DNA of 64,000 nucleotides from Zasmidium citrigriseum (lineage: Eukaryota > Ascomycota > Dothideomycetes > Mycosphaerellales > Mycosphaerellaceae). A model generated the notes under the pieces. That model did no database searches and was not told where the DNA came from. It saw nothing but the letters and a program-made list of their open reading frames with translations. The stretch is taken from contig NHNW01000015.1 of NCBI GenBank assembly GCA_002786025.1, positions 248,001-312,000 on the forward strand, read 5' to 3'. The position numbers were made by a program, and so were the translations under genes. Each line of letters opens with the position of its first letter. Positions within the stretch are counted from its first letter, which is position 1. Shown here one piece after another: positions 10,701-20,909 of this stretch.

Positions 10701-11400
10701 GTCGTTCTCCACCAGCGGGCGATCAAAGTTCTCGAATTTGGGTGCAAATATCTTGTTCTTGTCTGCGAACCTCGTGAAGCCCCAGTCTCCCTCTTCCGCG
10801 GTAAACCGGTGGTTTGCTTCATGCTTGATGTAGATTGAAGGGTCGTTTGGGTTGTGAAGAACGAGCATAAACTGGGCACATGCGTACCAGTCATCGGGGG
10901 GCTTCTCATCGGTGAAGCCTTGTTCGAGGTAGAATGACACAGCTTCTGAAGCCGAGTTGCCGGCAGGGAAGAAGAGTATGCGCCACGGATGACCCGCACA
11001 GTAGAAGACAGGGCCGTGTGTCCGCTTTGGCTGCTGCGTCCAGTTCTGAATGTCCCATGTGTGCCACGCCTCTGCCTCGGTCTCGTAATCTGGGTTCGCT
11101 GGCATGTAGCGGTCCATCATAGCTTGATAGTCATCAGCCATGGGAGGGGCCGGGTCGGCCGTGGGCTCTGGATCGTCGACCATGCTATCGCCGTCGTCAG
11201 GTGATATGATGGCGACGTTGTCGGTGTCGTCGTTGGGGGTGAGGCGCTTGTCGTCGTAGTCGGAATCGAGCAGCATATCGCTGGCGAGCTAGAGCAAGGG
11301 TTTGCGTCAGCCTCAGAAGAGCTTGAGAGCCTGGCAAACAGGCGTGGCAGGAGCAATCGGAAGGTTGAGGAAGCACGCGGCAGCTTACCTGATGGTCCAT
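7701..11400 (-). CDS. Ubiquitin carboxyl-terminal hydrolase, Ubp15/USP7 type
   Basis: Cysteine protease that removes ubiquitin. Exons are 11389-11400, 7859-11288 and 7701-7807, giving about 1182 residues. The first coding exon holds only four codons (MDHQ). The last intron (7808-7858, 51 bp, GTGAGT...ACAG with a GCTAAC branch site) has no stop and keeps frame; removing it gives VWVEDDDIL, which fits the family C-terminus better. Domain order is MATH (~65-190), then USP with the Cys box GATCYLNSLLQSLY (Cys ~241) and the His box AGHYYAFLKP (His ~484), then the two C-terminal ubiquitin-like/ICP0-binding regions of USP7 relatives (~620-1110). The orthologues are yeast Ubp15 and fission yeast Ubp21/22, which act in endocytosis, peroxisome export and cell-cycle control. 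It is divergent from the mitochondrial kinase gene. Confidence 0.93.
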
Positions 11401-12018
11401 GGCCGGCGTTTGGCTGCGCAAGGCGGCAGCTGATGGGGGGCGAGTCGTGTGCGCTGGGCAGTGTGGGAGGAGCGCTGCGGTGGGGAGAGGTGTGGAAGCA
11501 GCAGCACGCTCGGCCGGGGGAGGAATATGGGCGCCGGGCGGTGGTGGCGGCGGTGGTAGACGACAGTGGGGATGGGGTGTAGTAGAAGAGCAGCAGCAGC
11601 AGTGAAGGAAGCACGGCGCGGCAGCAAGCAGCAGGCCACACGCACGCACGCTTTGCACTGGAATCTCAGCAGCCAGCTCGCAGCATCAACGTCATTGGCC
11701 CTTGCCGTCGCTGCCTCGAAGCCGCAAACAAAACACTCGCCGTCAAAGAACAGCTGAAGAGCGGGTCGAAGCGGATATCACGTTCAATTCATTCACCTGC
11801 GCCGTCAGATGTCTTCAGCCTCATCGCGGCCGGTGACACTAGGCGCGCACAGGACTTTGCATGTGCTCGAGACATGAATGAGCCCTCCGAGTCCTGCCCA
11901 TGCCCCGCCTCTGATACCGGCCACAAGTCGTATCGCTTTAGTCCCACCACTTTATGTAGACACATCCCAAGATAGAGACACTTGAGATCCTTCAAACTTC
12001 AGTCCTCCAACAACAATA
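11401..12018. promoter_or_regulatory. Shared divergent promoter region (USP7-type / mitochondrial kinase)
   Basis: About 620 bp between divergent start codons at 11400 and 12019. It contains a short CAG repeat (about 11586-11600) and a G-rich tract around 11530-11580 on the plus strand. No protein gene is supported, although frames are open in the C-rich minus strand. Confidence 0.4.
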
Positions 12019-13365
12019 ATGTCTTCTCTTTTAGGAGTTCCAGTATTGCTGCGTCTACCTCCAGCAATCCGCGCAAGAGCATATGCCATCGCCGCCACAG
12101 CTTCATCTGATCTCTCATCAACAACTCTCCCTCCTCCCTGGCGGCCTTCAAACGTGCTGGACGAGTGGGTATCACGAGAGGCAAGGCCCATCTCTCTACG
12201 GCAGCTCACCTTCTTCGGACGCACTCTCACCGAAGACCGCCTCATCAGCTCCGCCAACTATGTGCGTCTCGAACTCCCAACCAGGATCGCGCACAGGCTG
12301 CGCAACATGCAAACCCTTCCCTACTCGGCCGTGACAAATCCGCACATCAGCCACGTCTACGAATTGTACTACGACGCCTTCGAACGTTTTCGGAAGGTGC
12401 CTGAGATCCGTTCATTGGAAGACAACGATCGGTACTGCGAGGTGATCAAAATGACTCTCAACGAGCATCTTTCCGTCATCCCTCGCCTGGCCATGGGCAT
12501 TTTGGAGATACAGGATTCAGTGAGCAGTGGGGAATGTGACCGTTTCATGACGACGCTCTTGCGCTCTCGGATCAGTCGTAGAGTGATTGCCGAGCAGCAC
12601 TTGGCCTTGACAGAGACCTTCCATTCGCCCTGGCATTTTCCCAACGCGAAGAAGGTGCCTGGGTCTGAGGACGATTTCGTTGGAGAGATCTTCCTGAAAT
12701 GCAACGCCAAGGAGCTTATTGAGAAATGTGCACAGACGACCCGTCAGCTGTGCTCGCAGGCCTATGGGCCGAAGGTGGCGATCCCCGAAGTGGTGCTGCA
12801 GGGACACCTTGACACCACATTCCCATACATCCCCTCTCACCTCGAATACATCATTGGAGAGCTTCTTAGAAACAGCATTCAAGCGATGGTCGAGCAAAGG
12901 GGATTCAGCAATCCGCCACCGATCGAGGTTCTCATCTGCGAGGCAGCACAGCACGTCATCATTCGCGTATCCGATCAAGGCGGTGGTGTAGACCAACAGA
13001 TCTTGCCCTACTTGTGGTCCTTCGCCAAAGGTCCAAGACGAAACCACCGCCTGAAGAATCTCGGTCAAGTGCCAAGACTGGCAGCGACAATGGAAGACAT
13101 CAAAGCCATTCCCAAGGAAATTGATCGAAGTGGAGGACCATCTGGCGACAAGTTCGGTAACTCGCTTGCTTCTCTCTCTGGTCGACCACCAGGATTGAAG
13201 CTCGGGATGGGTCTGCCGATGAGCAAGATCTACGCCGAGTACTGGGCTGGCAGTCTCGAGGTCCACAGCTTGGAGGGCTACGGCTGCGATGCGTTCCTGC
13301 AGATTAGCAGGCTGGGGAACAGGAACGAAGTCGTGAGCACGAGAGCTGCTATGGATGCTGTTTGA
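12019..13365 (+). CDS. Mitochondrial pyruvate / branched-chain ketoacid dehydrogenase kinase
   Basis: Single exon of 448 residues. Family members phosphorylate and inactivate mitochondrial 2-oxoacid dehydrogenase E1. An Arg-rich N-terminus (about 1-50) looks like a mitochondrial presequence. The all-helical BCDHK/PDK domain follows, with ISLRQLTFFGRTL and LPTRIAHRLRNMQTLP. The GHKL ATP-binding domain has the N-box ELLRNSIQAM (~281-290), the G1 box VSDQGGGVD (~317) and the G2 box LGMGLPMSK (~396). An insert (~340-390) between G1 and G2 is longer than in mammalian PDKs. It resembles yeast Pkp2 more than Pkp1, but pyruvate versus branched-chain specificity cannot be settled from sequence. Confidence 0.92.
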   Translation: MSSLLGVPVLLRLPPAIRARAYAIAATASSDLSSTTLPPPWRPSNVLDEWVSREARPISLRQLTFFGRTLTEDRLISSANYVRLELPTRIAHRLRNMQTLPYSAVTNPHISHVYELYYDAFERFRKVPEIRSLEDNDRYCEVIKMTLNEHLSVIPRLAMGILEIQDSVSSGECDRFMTTLLRSRISRRVIAEQHLALTETFHSPWHFPNAKKVPGSEDDFVGEIFLKCNAKELIEKCAQTTRQLCSQAYGPKVAIPEVVLQGHLDTTFPYIPSHLEYIIGELLRNSIQAMVEQRGFSNPPPIEVLICEAAQHVIIRVSDQGGGVDQQILPYLWSFAKGPRRNHRLKNLGQVPRLAATMEDIKAIPKEIDRSGGPSGDKFGNSLASLSGRPPGLKLGMGLPMSKIYAEYWAGSLEVHSLEGYGCDAFLQISRLGNRNEVVSTRAAMDAV

Positions 13366-13975
13366 GGCGGCAGGCAGTTCAAATCTCAATGCAGGAACAT
13401 TGTGTACGTGCATCAACCTTGTCTCATGATTACATTGATTACATCGATCACTATCCCGGATCTACATCAAAAGTCCCGAAGCACACGAACAACGAGCGAA
13501 GCCTTGTCCTTAGGCTTGGTAGCGGCGTCAGAAGAATGACCTCCGGAGATCTCATGGTCGATTGTTGTGCAGAATCCCATTCGGCTTCCATCGACCTGTG
13601 GAACCCGGAATGACCTTCACATGCAATCACACACTACCCCAAACACTCACACGTGAAGGTCCCTCGCTCGAAAACTGTTTGCTCCAACCCACCCTTCACA
13701 TGCAATCACCTGCCCAACAAAGCCACCCATCTGATTCCAACAATACCCCTGAGAACATCTGCTTGCAACTAAACCTCGACCCATCTCCTGAAACTGCGGG
13801 AATACCCGCGCAGCTCTATAGCACTAAAGGCCGTCTCTCTTGCCATCCTTTCCTCGAAGCAGAGCTGGAACCCTGAAAAGGACCAACGAGACCACCGGTT
13901 TCAGAGAACAAGGTCAAGGACTGGCGGTGCTGTGCCGGTGCGAACAGGTAACGTCAATCGAGGGCAGATGCGGTA

Positions 13976-14011
13976 GAGGCGCTCGGGGCGCTCGAGGCGC
14001 TCAATGCGCTC
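13976..14011. repeat. 9-bp tandem repeat, four units
   Basis: Four successive nine-base units share the core GCGCTC (GAGGCGCTC, GGGGCGCTC, GAGGCGCTC, AATGCGCTC). A fifth weak unit may follow in the CTTGCGCTT further on. Non-coding minisatellite. Confidence 0.7.
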
Positions 14012-14249
14012 AAGTTTGCTCTTGCGCTTATGGGTGAGGCTTGCTTTGTTAAAGGGTTGACGAAGTGAAGTTGAGCGGCCGCTAAGGTGAAGATAAGGGG
14101 CGAGTCGAGGGCGCTATAGCGGTCACTACGTTTATCTATCTCGACAAAGCTGTAAGGGCAAAGGCATCGAGTCTGCTCAAAGAGATTTCAGGAGAGGTAA
14201 TCTTCTAAGAGATCAAAAGTCCAAAAGTCTAGAGGAGGATTGCGCTCAC

Positions 14250-14718
14250 TTGCCCGGCATGGGTGAAGGGGAACTACTTTCCAGTCGACGTTACCCGCTA
14301 GATCACTATCCCCGTCAAGAAGACCTAGACCGAGCCACTGGATCACTCGTTGGACGTCTAGCAACTGGCGAGACTCTCGGGGATAGCACCCAACTCTGGC
14401 TTCAGCATACTTTTCGTTAGATGGAGGAGGGCTACCGTCAACAAGCCTATGCCGCAGGTATCTCCGTTGCGAATGAACCATGTGAGCTGCTAGATGACCC
14501 GTTGGACGTTCAAGAGCAGGCCAAAGTCCTGGAGATCGCTGTTCAGCACTCGAATTTCTACATCTCCCGCTCCATCGGATTGGCTCCGATCTGTCAACGC
14601 AACAGGTATCTCGTCGCAACGAGCCCTCTCCAAGCCGCCGATCGACTCGTTGGACCTTCAGCACAATGCTCAATTCTCGGGGATCGCTCGAAGACTTGCA
14701 TTCGACAAACTACACCAA
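14250..14718. repeat. Degenerate ~150-bp tandem repeat, about three copies
   Basis: The block (G/A)ATNNNNCGTTGGAC begins at 14341, 14493 and 14640 (spacing 152 and 147 bp) and is each time followed about 30 bp later by (C)TCGGGGAT(A/C)GC or CTGGAGATCGC. The intervening parts also align, for example CAGGTATCTCCGTTGCGAA with CAGGTATCTCGTCGCAACGA. On the minus strand each copy can be read as a peptide with the pattern LxVQRV, but frames are broken. The last copy runs to the stop codon of the permease gene. Confidence 0.6.
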
Positions 14719-16388
14719 TCATTTCAACAAATCACTCTGCGGCTCAACTTCCAAGCGTCTGGCTAGTTCCAACCTCATAGCCGAGTCGTCCGTCTGAAGA
14801 TAGGTCTTCCTGCCATTGGTGAACCAAAATCCCACCGCGACAACCAACATCACCCCAAACACCGCAATAGCGTAGTTCATATCACCCGCGCTAGGGTTCG
14901 GTCCCGAGGGGAAGAAAAAGAACACCGTGGTGACCGCGCAGTAGATCACGCTCACCCAATTGATCACCGGTCCAAATTTGCCTAGGTTGAACTGCCCACC
15001 TCGGGGGAGTTTATCCCGTCCGGCGATCAGGAGGGTGAGGATGGGCATCCCGTAGGAGACCGTCAGCGCAATGGTGCTCACGCTGAGGATAGCTTGCAAC
15101 ACCGTGTTGGCAAAGAGGTAGAGCACGCCCACAAGCGCAATGAGGAAGCCTTGCAACCAGAGCGCTCGCGCTGGAACTTTCCACGTGCGGTCCACATGCG
15201 AGAAGTATCCGCTCCAAGGTAAACCTCCATCTCTTGCAAACCCCCAGGTGAGCCGGCTCGCAGTCGTAGCAATACTGACCCCCTGTCCAAGTCCATTGAA
15301 CTCAAAAAGCGCAATAAGCGCACACCCGCCTTCGAGGCCAACAGTCTGCTGCACGAGCTCAATGAAAGGCAAATCCGCTTCGAGGAGACCCGTGAGGTTC
15401 TGTATGCAGAAAAGACACACCACCATGAAGAGGAATCCCGTCACGGCACCGCACACGACCGCGAGCCAAATTACACGTGGGCCGTTTCTTCTCGGGGCCG
15501 GGATCTCTTCGATCATATGGATGACGGAGTCGAAGGCTGTGAGGCCGTAGGCGGCTTGGACCAACCCGGTGAACCAGACCACGCCGTTGGGCCAGCTCAC
15601 ATCGGGCCCGCGGATCCATTGGCCGAAGACAAAAGACGCGGGTTGGTAGGTGAGGTTTGCGCGCGTGCCGACGGAGATCAAAAGCGCCAGGATGAAAACG
15701 AAGAAGAGGCCCGCGAACCAAACTCCCACGAAGCCGTTGAAGTAGGGGAGGATTTTATCCTTGCGACAAGCAACAAGATTAATCCCCGTAAACAGCAAGG
15801 TGATGCCCAAATACACCAAAAACTGCACCCAACCCTCACTCGCGCCGCTCCAGTCCGGAGTGAACATAACTTTCATGCCCAGCATGAAATTCGTCATGAA
15901 GCCAATTTGGCTCGCGGTGAGAGTCCACCAGCCGAAAGTGTTAATCCAGGCGCACATATAGCTGGCGAAGCGCCCGGAGGGCGTGTCGAGGAGCCGGTGA
16001 ACCCAGTATGCCTGGCCGAGCGCGGTGGGCATGGAGGAGGTGAGTTCACCTAGGCTGAGCGCGACGCAGATGTTGCAGGCGAAGACGAGACACAAGCCCC
16101 AGAGGATGCTCACTGGGCCGCCGTTTTGGAGGCCGCTGGCGAGGCCTTGGGCGAATGTGGACCTGCCTCACATCGTTAACTTGAGCGCTTTCGAGCGGGT
16201 AGGAAATCGATCTCCGTGGGAACTTACCATGTTCCGAGGACGCAGAAGGCCAATGCTAGCATAGACCAGAGGCCGAATTTGCGAGAGAGAGCTTCGACAT
16301 GGCCGAGTTCTGCGAGGTCGTTGGCGTCGTGGATCGATTGGATCGAGCCTTTCCGCTTGATCGAGGAGCCCGTCTCTTCAACGTCCAT
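14719..16388 (-). CDS. APC-superfamily amino acid / choline-GABA-type permease
   Basis: Plasma-membrane transporter for an amino acid, GABA or choline. Exons are 16228-16388 and 14719-16162, with a 65-bp intron (GTAAGT...GGCAG) whose removal joins CVLGTW to STFAQG; total 534 residues. The cytosolic N-terminus contains SIKRKGSIQSIHDANDLAELGH, in the style of fungal Uga4/Hnm1 relatives. About twelve hydrophobic segments follow, with the early APC signature STFAQGLASGLQNGGPVSIL, the GLTAFDSVIHMIEEIPAPRR motif in the middle (the EE.P motif of this subfamily) and TASRLTWGFARDGGLP. Substrate specificity is inferred only to the level of the Uga4/Hnm1-like group. A degenerate repeat array abuts its 3' end. 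Confidence 0.88.
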
Positions 16389-17657
16389 GGCGACGATCTC
16401 GAAGAATCATTCCCCGTCTATGCTATCAAAGCAGCTCTTCAACTCTTTTCCAAACCTCAGAGACAGAGAGAGAGAGAGAGATAGAAAGTCCTCGAGATAA
16501 TAGACTCGACACGAGTGAAAGTCAGGAGAAACAAGCTCACCATGTGCTCAGCACGAGGAGGTGTCGCGTGTCTAATAAACCTACCCAACTTCGAGTGACA
16601 TCGTAGGCCGTACGGCCAAGCAATCGTTCCCCGCCGCACTTCGCTGCGGGTAAGTAGATCGTCTGGTTCCTGACCCGGTTCTGCCTTCTTAGAGGGGCAT
16701 GGTTGCGATCATGCGGGTGAATCCTATCAGCCAAGACGGTGACAGTGTTATTGGTGTAAGCGGTGCCTCTATCATGTATCTCGTAAATCGAGCAATGCCA
16801 TGCGTAGCTGAACATGCTCCTAAGGAGGCACGCATTTGTTTCTGTGTTTCCGTTTCCGCGACTCGATAGCGATTGATTCATAGATTTTCTGCACGGCTGG
16901 AGAAGGCGTTTGACGGGTGGAATTGAGTTTGGAGGGTTGTGGTTTCATTTTCCAGATGCAATTTTCGATGCATACTGCGTCCGATTGCGCTCCCGAACAT
17001 CATTCGGAAGCGTTGGGCCATAGCCAGTCTCGATACTCGATGCTGCACAGATGCTGACAGTGCCGGCAACAGCTTCTCGCTGCCTCGAACTGCAATGCTC
17101 TTGAGGAGAGCGCCCCTGAGATTCTGGTACAGCACCCGGGCTGCGTCGCATTGATTCGATCATTGATCAGTCCAGTTGACGATGACGAGTGTCTGGCGTG
17201 GCAGACCAGCGCAAGTTCGACCCGAATAATTACGCAGCGAGACTCACCCATCTCCGAGCATGGCGCAAATCATGATGGTCGTAATCCAGTGTTCGAAGGC
17301 CTTGTTATGTCTCGTCCGAGCGAGATGATGCAGGCTCATGCCTTGGGCGAAAGGTCCAGCGTGGTGCCGAGACAATCGTCCTATTCGAGTGACTCCTCCT
17401 ACGAACAGCTCTCACGAGCTCTTCTCTCTCCGTGACAGTGCACAAGGACGGTTGATGCCGGTCCAGGGAGATCACGAGCTTAGCAGATGTTTGACCTGAT
17501 ATGGCCTGGGAATAGTCGCAAGTATTGAGGCCTCCTCTTTGGCGCGAGAGCATGAGTTGTAATATCTCTTTATGTCCACCAGTCAACTGACACCTCTGCC
17601 TTCTTCATATCATGTGCGATTTTGCCGGTCCCTAGCTCTTCATCGAACACAACTTCC
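16389..17657. other. Intergenic region, no gene seen
   Basis: About 1.27 kb upstream of the permease and downstream of the thioesterase. A GA microsatellite lies near 16458-16482. Frames are short with no recognisable protein. Confidence 0.4.
16458..16482. repeat. GA/AGAG microsatellite
   Basis: Roughly ten GA dinucleotides, slightly interrupted, in the upstream region of the permease gene. Confidence 0.7.
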
Positions 17658-18284
17658 TCACAACTTGGCAACACCCCTCGGCACAATAAAAAGCGCCTCC
17701 CCAGTCGCACAAACAACCTCCTCCCCCTCATCCCCCTCTCCCGCATCCTGCACCTGCCTCACCTCCGCAACAATCCACTCCTTCCTCCCCTCCCTCTTAA
17801 CCCTCCTCGCCCTAACAACAACCGCCCCCGGTGTGCGAATAGGCCTCACATACCTAATTTTCAACTCCCCCGTGTAACTCTGGCCCTCACTAGGCGGCAA
17901 TTCCCCCTCCGCCTCCCCCCTCTTAACCTTCATCAAATGCTCCCTCTCCCTATTCACGTTCTGGTATATCCCACACCCTTCGTCAATCATCATGGCTGTG
18001 ATGCCGCCGTGGAGGGTTGCCGGGTGCCCGTTCATGCCGTCGCCCATGGTCATTACGATGTTGACTTCAGGGATGTGGGAGGCGGTTGGAGCGGGGAGGG
18101 TGTAGAAGGCGATGCAGGAGCGGAGCGTGCGGGGCGTTTTGAGAGTTTCGGCTATGAGGCTGTCTTCGAGGTCGGCTTTGGGCGTGCGGCAGGTGGGTGC
18201 GCGGCAGATGGTGTTGGGTTTGGTGATTTGGCGCGCGATCCAGGGGATGCGGAGGAAGGGGGCTCTGGTGTCTTCTGGGGCCAT
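17658..18284 (-). CDS. Hotdog-fold thioesterase (4HBT/PaaI-like)
   Basis: Single exon of 208 residues. The central part has the hotdog thioesterase pattern: GHPATLHGGITAMMIDEGCG (~90-110), with the HGG motif and the Asp/Glu on the following helix that form the usual active site, then GELKIRYVRPIRTPGAVVVRARR on the long strands. Members hydrolyse acyl-CoA or related thioesters; the substrate is not known here. The N-terminus has a basic, Arg/Thr-rich segment that could be a weak organelle signal. A Gly/Glu-rich loop (~175-190) is inserted before the last strand. Confidence 0.85.
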   Translation of the reverse strand: MAPEDTRAPFLRIPWIARQITKPNTICRAPTCRTPKADLEDSLIAETLKTPRTLRSCIAFYTLPAPTASHIPEVNIVMTMGDGMNGHPATLHGGITAMMIDEGCGIYQNVNREREHLMKVKRGEAEGELPPSEGQSYTGELKIRYVRPIRTPGAVVVRARRVKREGRKEWIVAEVRQVQDAGEGDEGEEVVCATGEALFIVPRGVAKL

Positions 18285-18895
18285 GGTTGAGATGGAAGTT
18301 GAAAGTATGGGGTTCTGGAGATGGTGAGGTTGAGGAGAGGTAAGGAAAGAAGTGGGAAGAGAGCCAATGAATTATTTCAAGGAAGTCGAGACCCTACATC
18401 AGGAGAGGCATCAGTCGCGAGCGGTGAAAGGATTCAATGCAGCGTTGAGCATGCAATAGCAAGCCTGATGCAGGTGAAAGTGCGGGCGAATGCGGAGGAA
18501 CCAAAAGTGTGCCACACAAGCCGAGGTGAAGCAGAGCTCTGTTCAATAGGGGCCAACTATTTGAGCCTCAAACCCTACTCATGCGGGTGTTCCTGAGTTC
18601 CTGAGTCTCAGGTACTGACTCAGTAGTCTTGTCACATGCTCACACGGAATCACAACTGCATCGTTCTTTTTTGGCGGGCGACGGATTGGCGATTCTGGCC
18701 CCCACAGGCTCGATCGCAGGGCGGACTAACGGCTGTGTGCCTTAGACGAACGCCATCTTGGTCCGCTTACCACTGCTACGGGTCGAAGGAGTATGAGCTA
18801 GCCTGGCGTTCCATGGCTACAATGGTACAAGTATCGTGGCACGGCACCCTTGGCGTTTTACACCATAGGGCCACCTGATGAAGGCATTTCATATC
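18285..18895. other. Intergenic region, no gene seen
   Basis: About 610 bp between the thioesterase start and the TRM6 stop, both on the minus strand. It presumably holds the thioesterase promoter. No repeat or conserved frame was noticed. Confidence 0.4.
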
Positions 18896-20739
18896 TCATG
18901 CATCCTTCACGCTCTCGATCAGAGCATTGACGGGAGCAGGACTGGCGCTGGCGGCAGCACCACTCGACGCATCATCTGCAACGTTTGGAACGACCTTCCT
19001 CCGCTTCGCAGTGAAGTTTCCTCTCGCCTCCACACCGCCTTCGATTGGGATGACTCTCCTCGCAGTGAAGACGTATCCTTCTGCGCCGCCGCGACTCGTC
19101 ATGAGAGGATGCGTTCGTCCTGGCAGGACCTGCCACTCGCGTACACGGCTCGTCTGGACGTTCGTTGCGAGCAGTGATCGTGGATCCACTGGGAAGTCGT
19201 CCTCGTCTGGGATGTCGTCTTTCGCTAGTTGGTGAATGTATGCGGTACGTCGCTCCTTGGAGTAGAAGTCCATGACTCTGACCAGCGACTCGATCGTGGG
19301 GCTGTACATGACCACATGACCGCCACCTCGAACAAGTGGCACAGCGTGCTTGAGGATTGTGATGGGGTCCATATGCGATGCTATCACCAATCCGTCAAAT
19401 CCGCCCTCACGAGTCTCGTCGACAATTGCCTTGCAGCGCTCCCAGCGCCTACGCTTCTTAAAGTAAGTGCCTCGCTTGCTGCTCTTCCAGCTTGCAATCG
19501 TCTCTTCTGAGACTACCTCAGGTTGGTTGTAGGTTGGATCCTCTGTTGGGTGCAAGAGCTGTAGCCATGATAGGGGCTTGAGATGCGTATGAAGAGGGTG
19601 CTCGAGTTCTTCGGGTGGTAGGTTGGGGTTGCTCGTATCGTAGCCGAAGTATTTCAGTAACGATACGTTGGGTTGGACTGCCGGATGAAGGAGCGTGATG
19701 CTGTTGGTCGTTGCAGGTAATGCAAAATCGCGATGAGACGCTGACTTGGTCGATCTGGTCTCGCCGTTCGTTTGGACGTCCTGCGGCTGGTCGCTCGTAG
19801 TGTCGGGTTCAGCTTTTGCTTGCTCTTCAGTGACATCCATGGGAACTGGTGGGTAGAGAATGTTCATCCGCTCGGCAAGTCCTGCGACTAGAAGACCGCC
19901 CGTGTCATCCACTACGAGCCATCTACCACCGCCAATTTTCCTACCCTCTTCGTTTGTATCCAGTTGGTCAGTACCGTTGAAATGCGCATGGCTCCATGCT
20001 CCTACCAAGCCCATCGACTCCTCCCTCATCTCCATTATCCGCGGTGCCTCTTTGTCGATGATCTGATCGATCAAGTTTCCAAGATCCATCGGCAGCACCG
20101 TGAACCGCTTGAGATATTTCTTGTGTTTCCGCAGTGTGTACTTGGCCTTGGAAAAGGCCGTCTTCTCCTCCAATCCCGCATGATTTGCCAAAATCTTCTC
20201 GATAATTTCTTTCCCACCTGCCGACTTCTTCAACTCCTCGATCTCGGCTTGTGATAGCTGCTGTCGGCTCGCATCGTCAATCGTCAGGCGGTTGTTCTTC
20301 ATTAGCACAGTCCCATCGTCGGCCAGTAGGTCGTAGCTGTCGGGCACTCCGTTTGCGCCTGGCGGCGAAGGCTCTCCTCTCGACTCTTCGGGTGCTCCAG
20401 GCTCATCCAATCCCGCCTCCGCATTCAACTCCGCTTGTGAGACTATGCGCAGACGAGAATACTGCTCTCCGTCTCGCTTCTCTAGGATCTCGTACGTGTG
20501 GTAGTAAGGTCTTCCAAGGAGAAGGTTGGAAGGAAAAGCGCCAAGCTTGCCAACATCGATGATCCTGCGCCATTCTCAGTATGTTGTATGGCTCGCAGGA
20601 ATCAACGCATGTGTCGGTCGTTGCTCGAATGGAAGTGTACCTACGTGTTTAGTTTGATCTCAATCAATTTGAGCGTCTCGTTGGGGAGGCGCAGAAATAA
20701 CCAGGTGTCCGGCCGGATGTGAGAGTGAGGCTCGCTCAT
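18896..20739 (-). CDS. TRM6: tRNA (adenine-N1-)-methyltransferase non-catalytic subunit Trm6
   Basis: Non-catalytic partner of Trm61 in the nuclear enzyme that makes m1A58 in tRNA, including initiator tRNA (yeast Gcd10). Exons are 20645-20739 and 18896-20564, with an 80-bp intron, giving 587 residues. The N-terminus has HIRPDTWLFLRLPNETLKLIEIK, then IIDVGKLGAFPSNLLLGRPYYHTYEI. The middle has SQAEIEELKKSAGGKEIIEKI and the KAKYTLRKHKKYLKRF segment characteristic of Trm6. The C-terminal half has the Rossmann-like methyltransferase fold (GFDGLVIASHMDP, VRGGGHVVMYSPTIESL) without a catalytic SAM motif. A low-complexity Ala/Ser/Pro tail ends the protein. It is divergent from the mitochondrial Trp-tRNA synthetase with only 170 bp between start codons. 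Confidence 0.93.
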
Positions 20740-20909
20740 GTTGGCGTGTCTCTACTGTTGTGTTGGTGGTGTAAAGAGGACTGAGGTGCGGGCGAGATGG
20801 AAGTTTGACTTCGTCAAAATTTCATGACTCGCGCGTCCATCATCTCCGACCTCCGTGCCATTCACTTACCTCCTGCCATCTCGGCATCTCGATCGACACT
20901 TCCTCTTTC
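20740..20909. promoter_or_regulatory. Short bidirectional promoter between TRM6 and the mitochondrial TrpRS gene
   Basis: Only 170 bp separates the two divergent start codons, so the two tRNA-related genes probably share promoter elements. No clear TATA box is visible. Confidence 0.45.

Larger units (their letters stand above)
13366..14718. other. Intergenic region with two kinds of tandem repeat
   Basis: About 1.35 kb with no supported gene. It carries a 16-base direct repeat (CTTCACATGCAATCAC near 13615 and 13694), a 9-bp repeat at 13976-14011 and a degenerate ~150-bp repeat at about 14250-14718. Short frames are present, but none looks like a protein apart from the repeat-derived peptide pattern on the minus strand. 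Confidence 0.45.
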
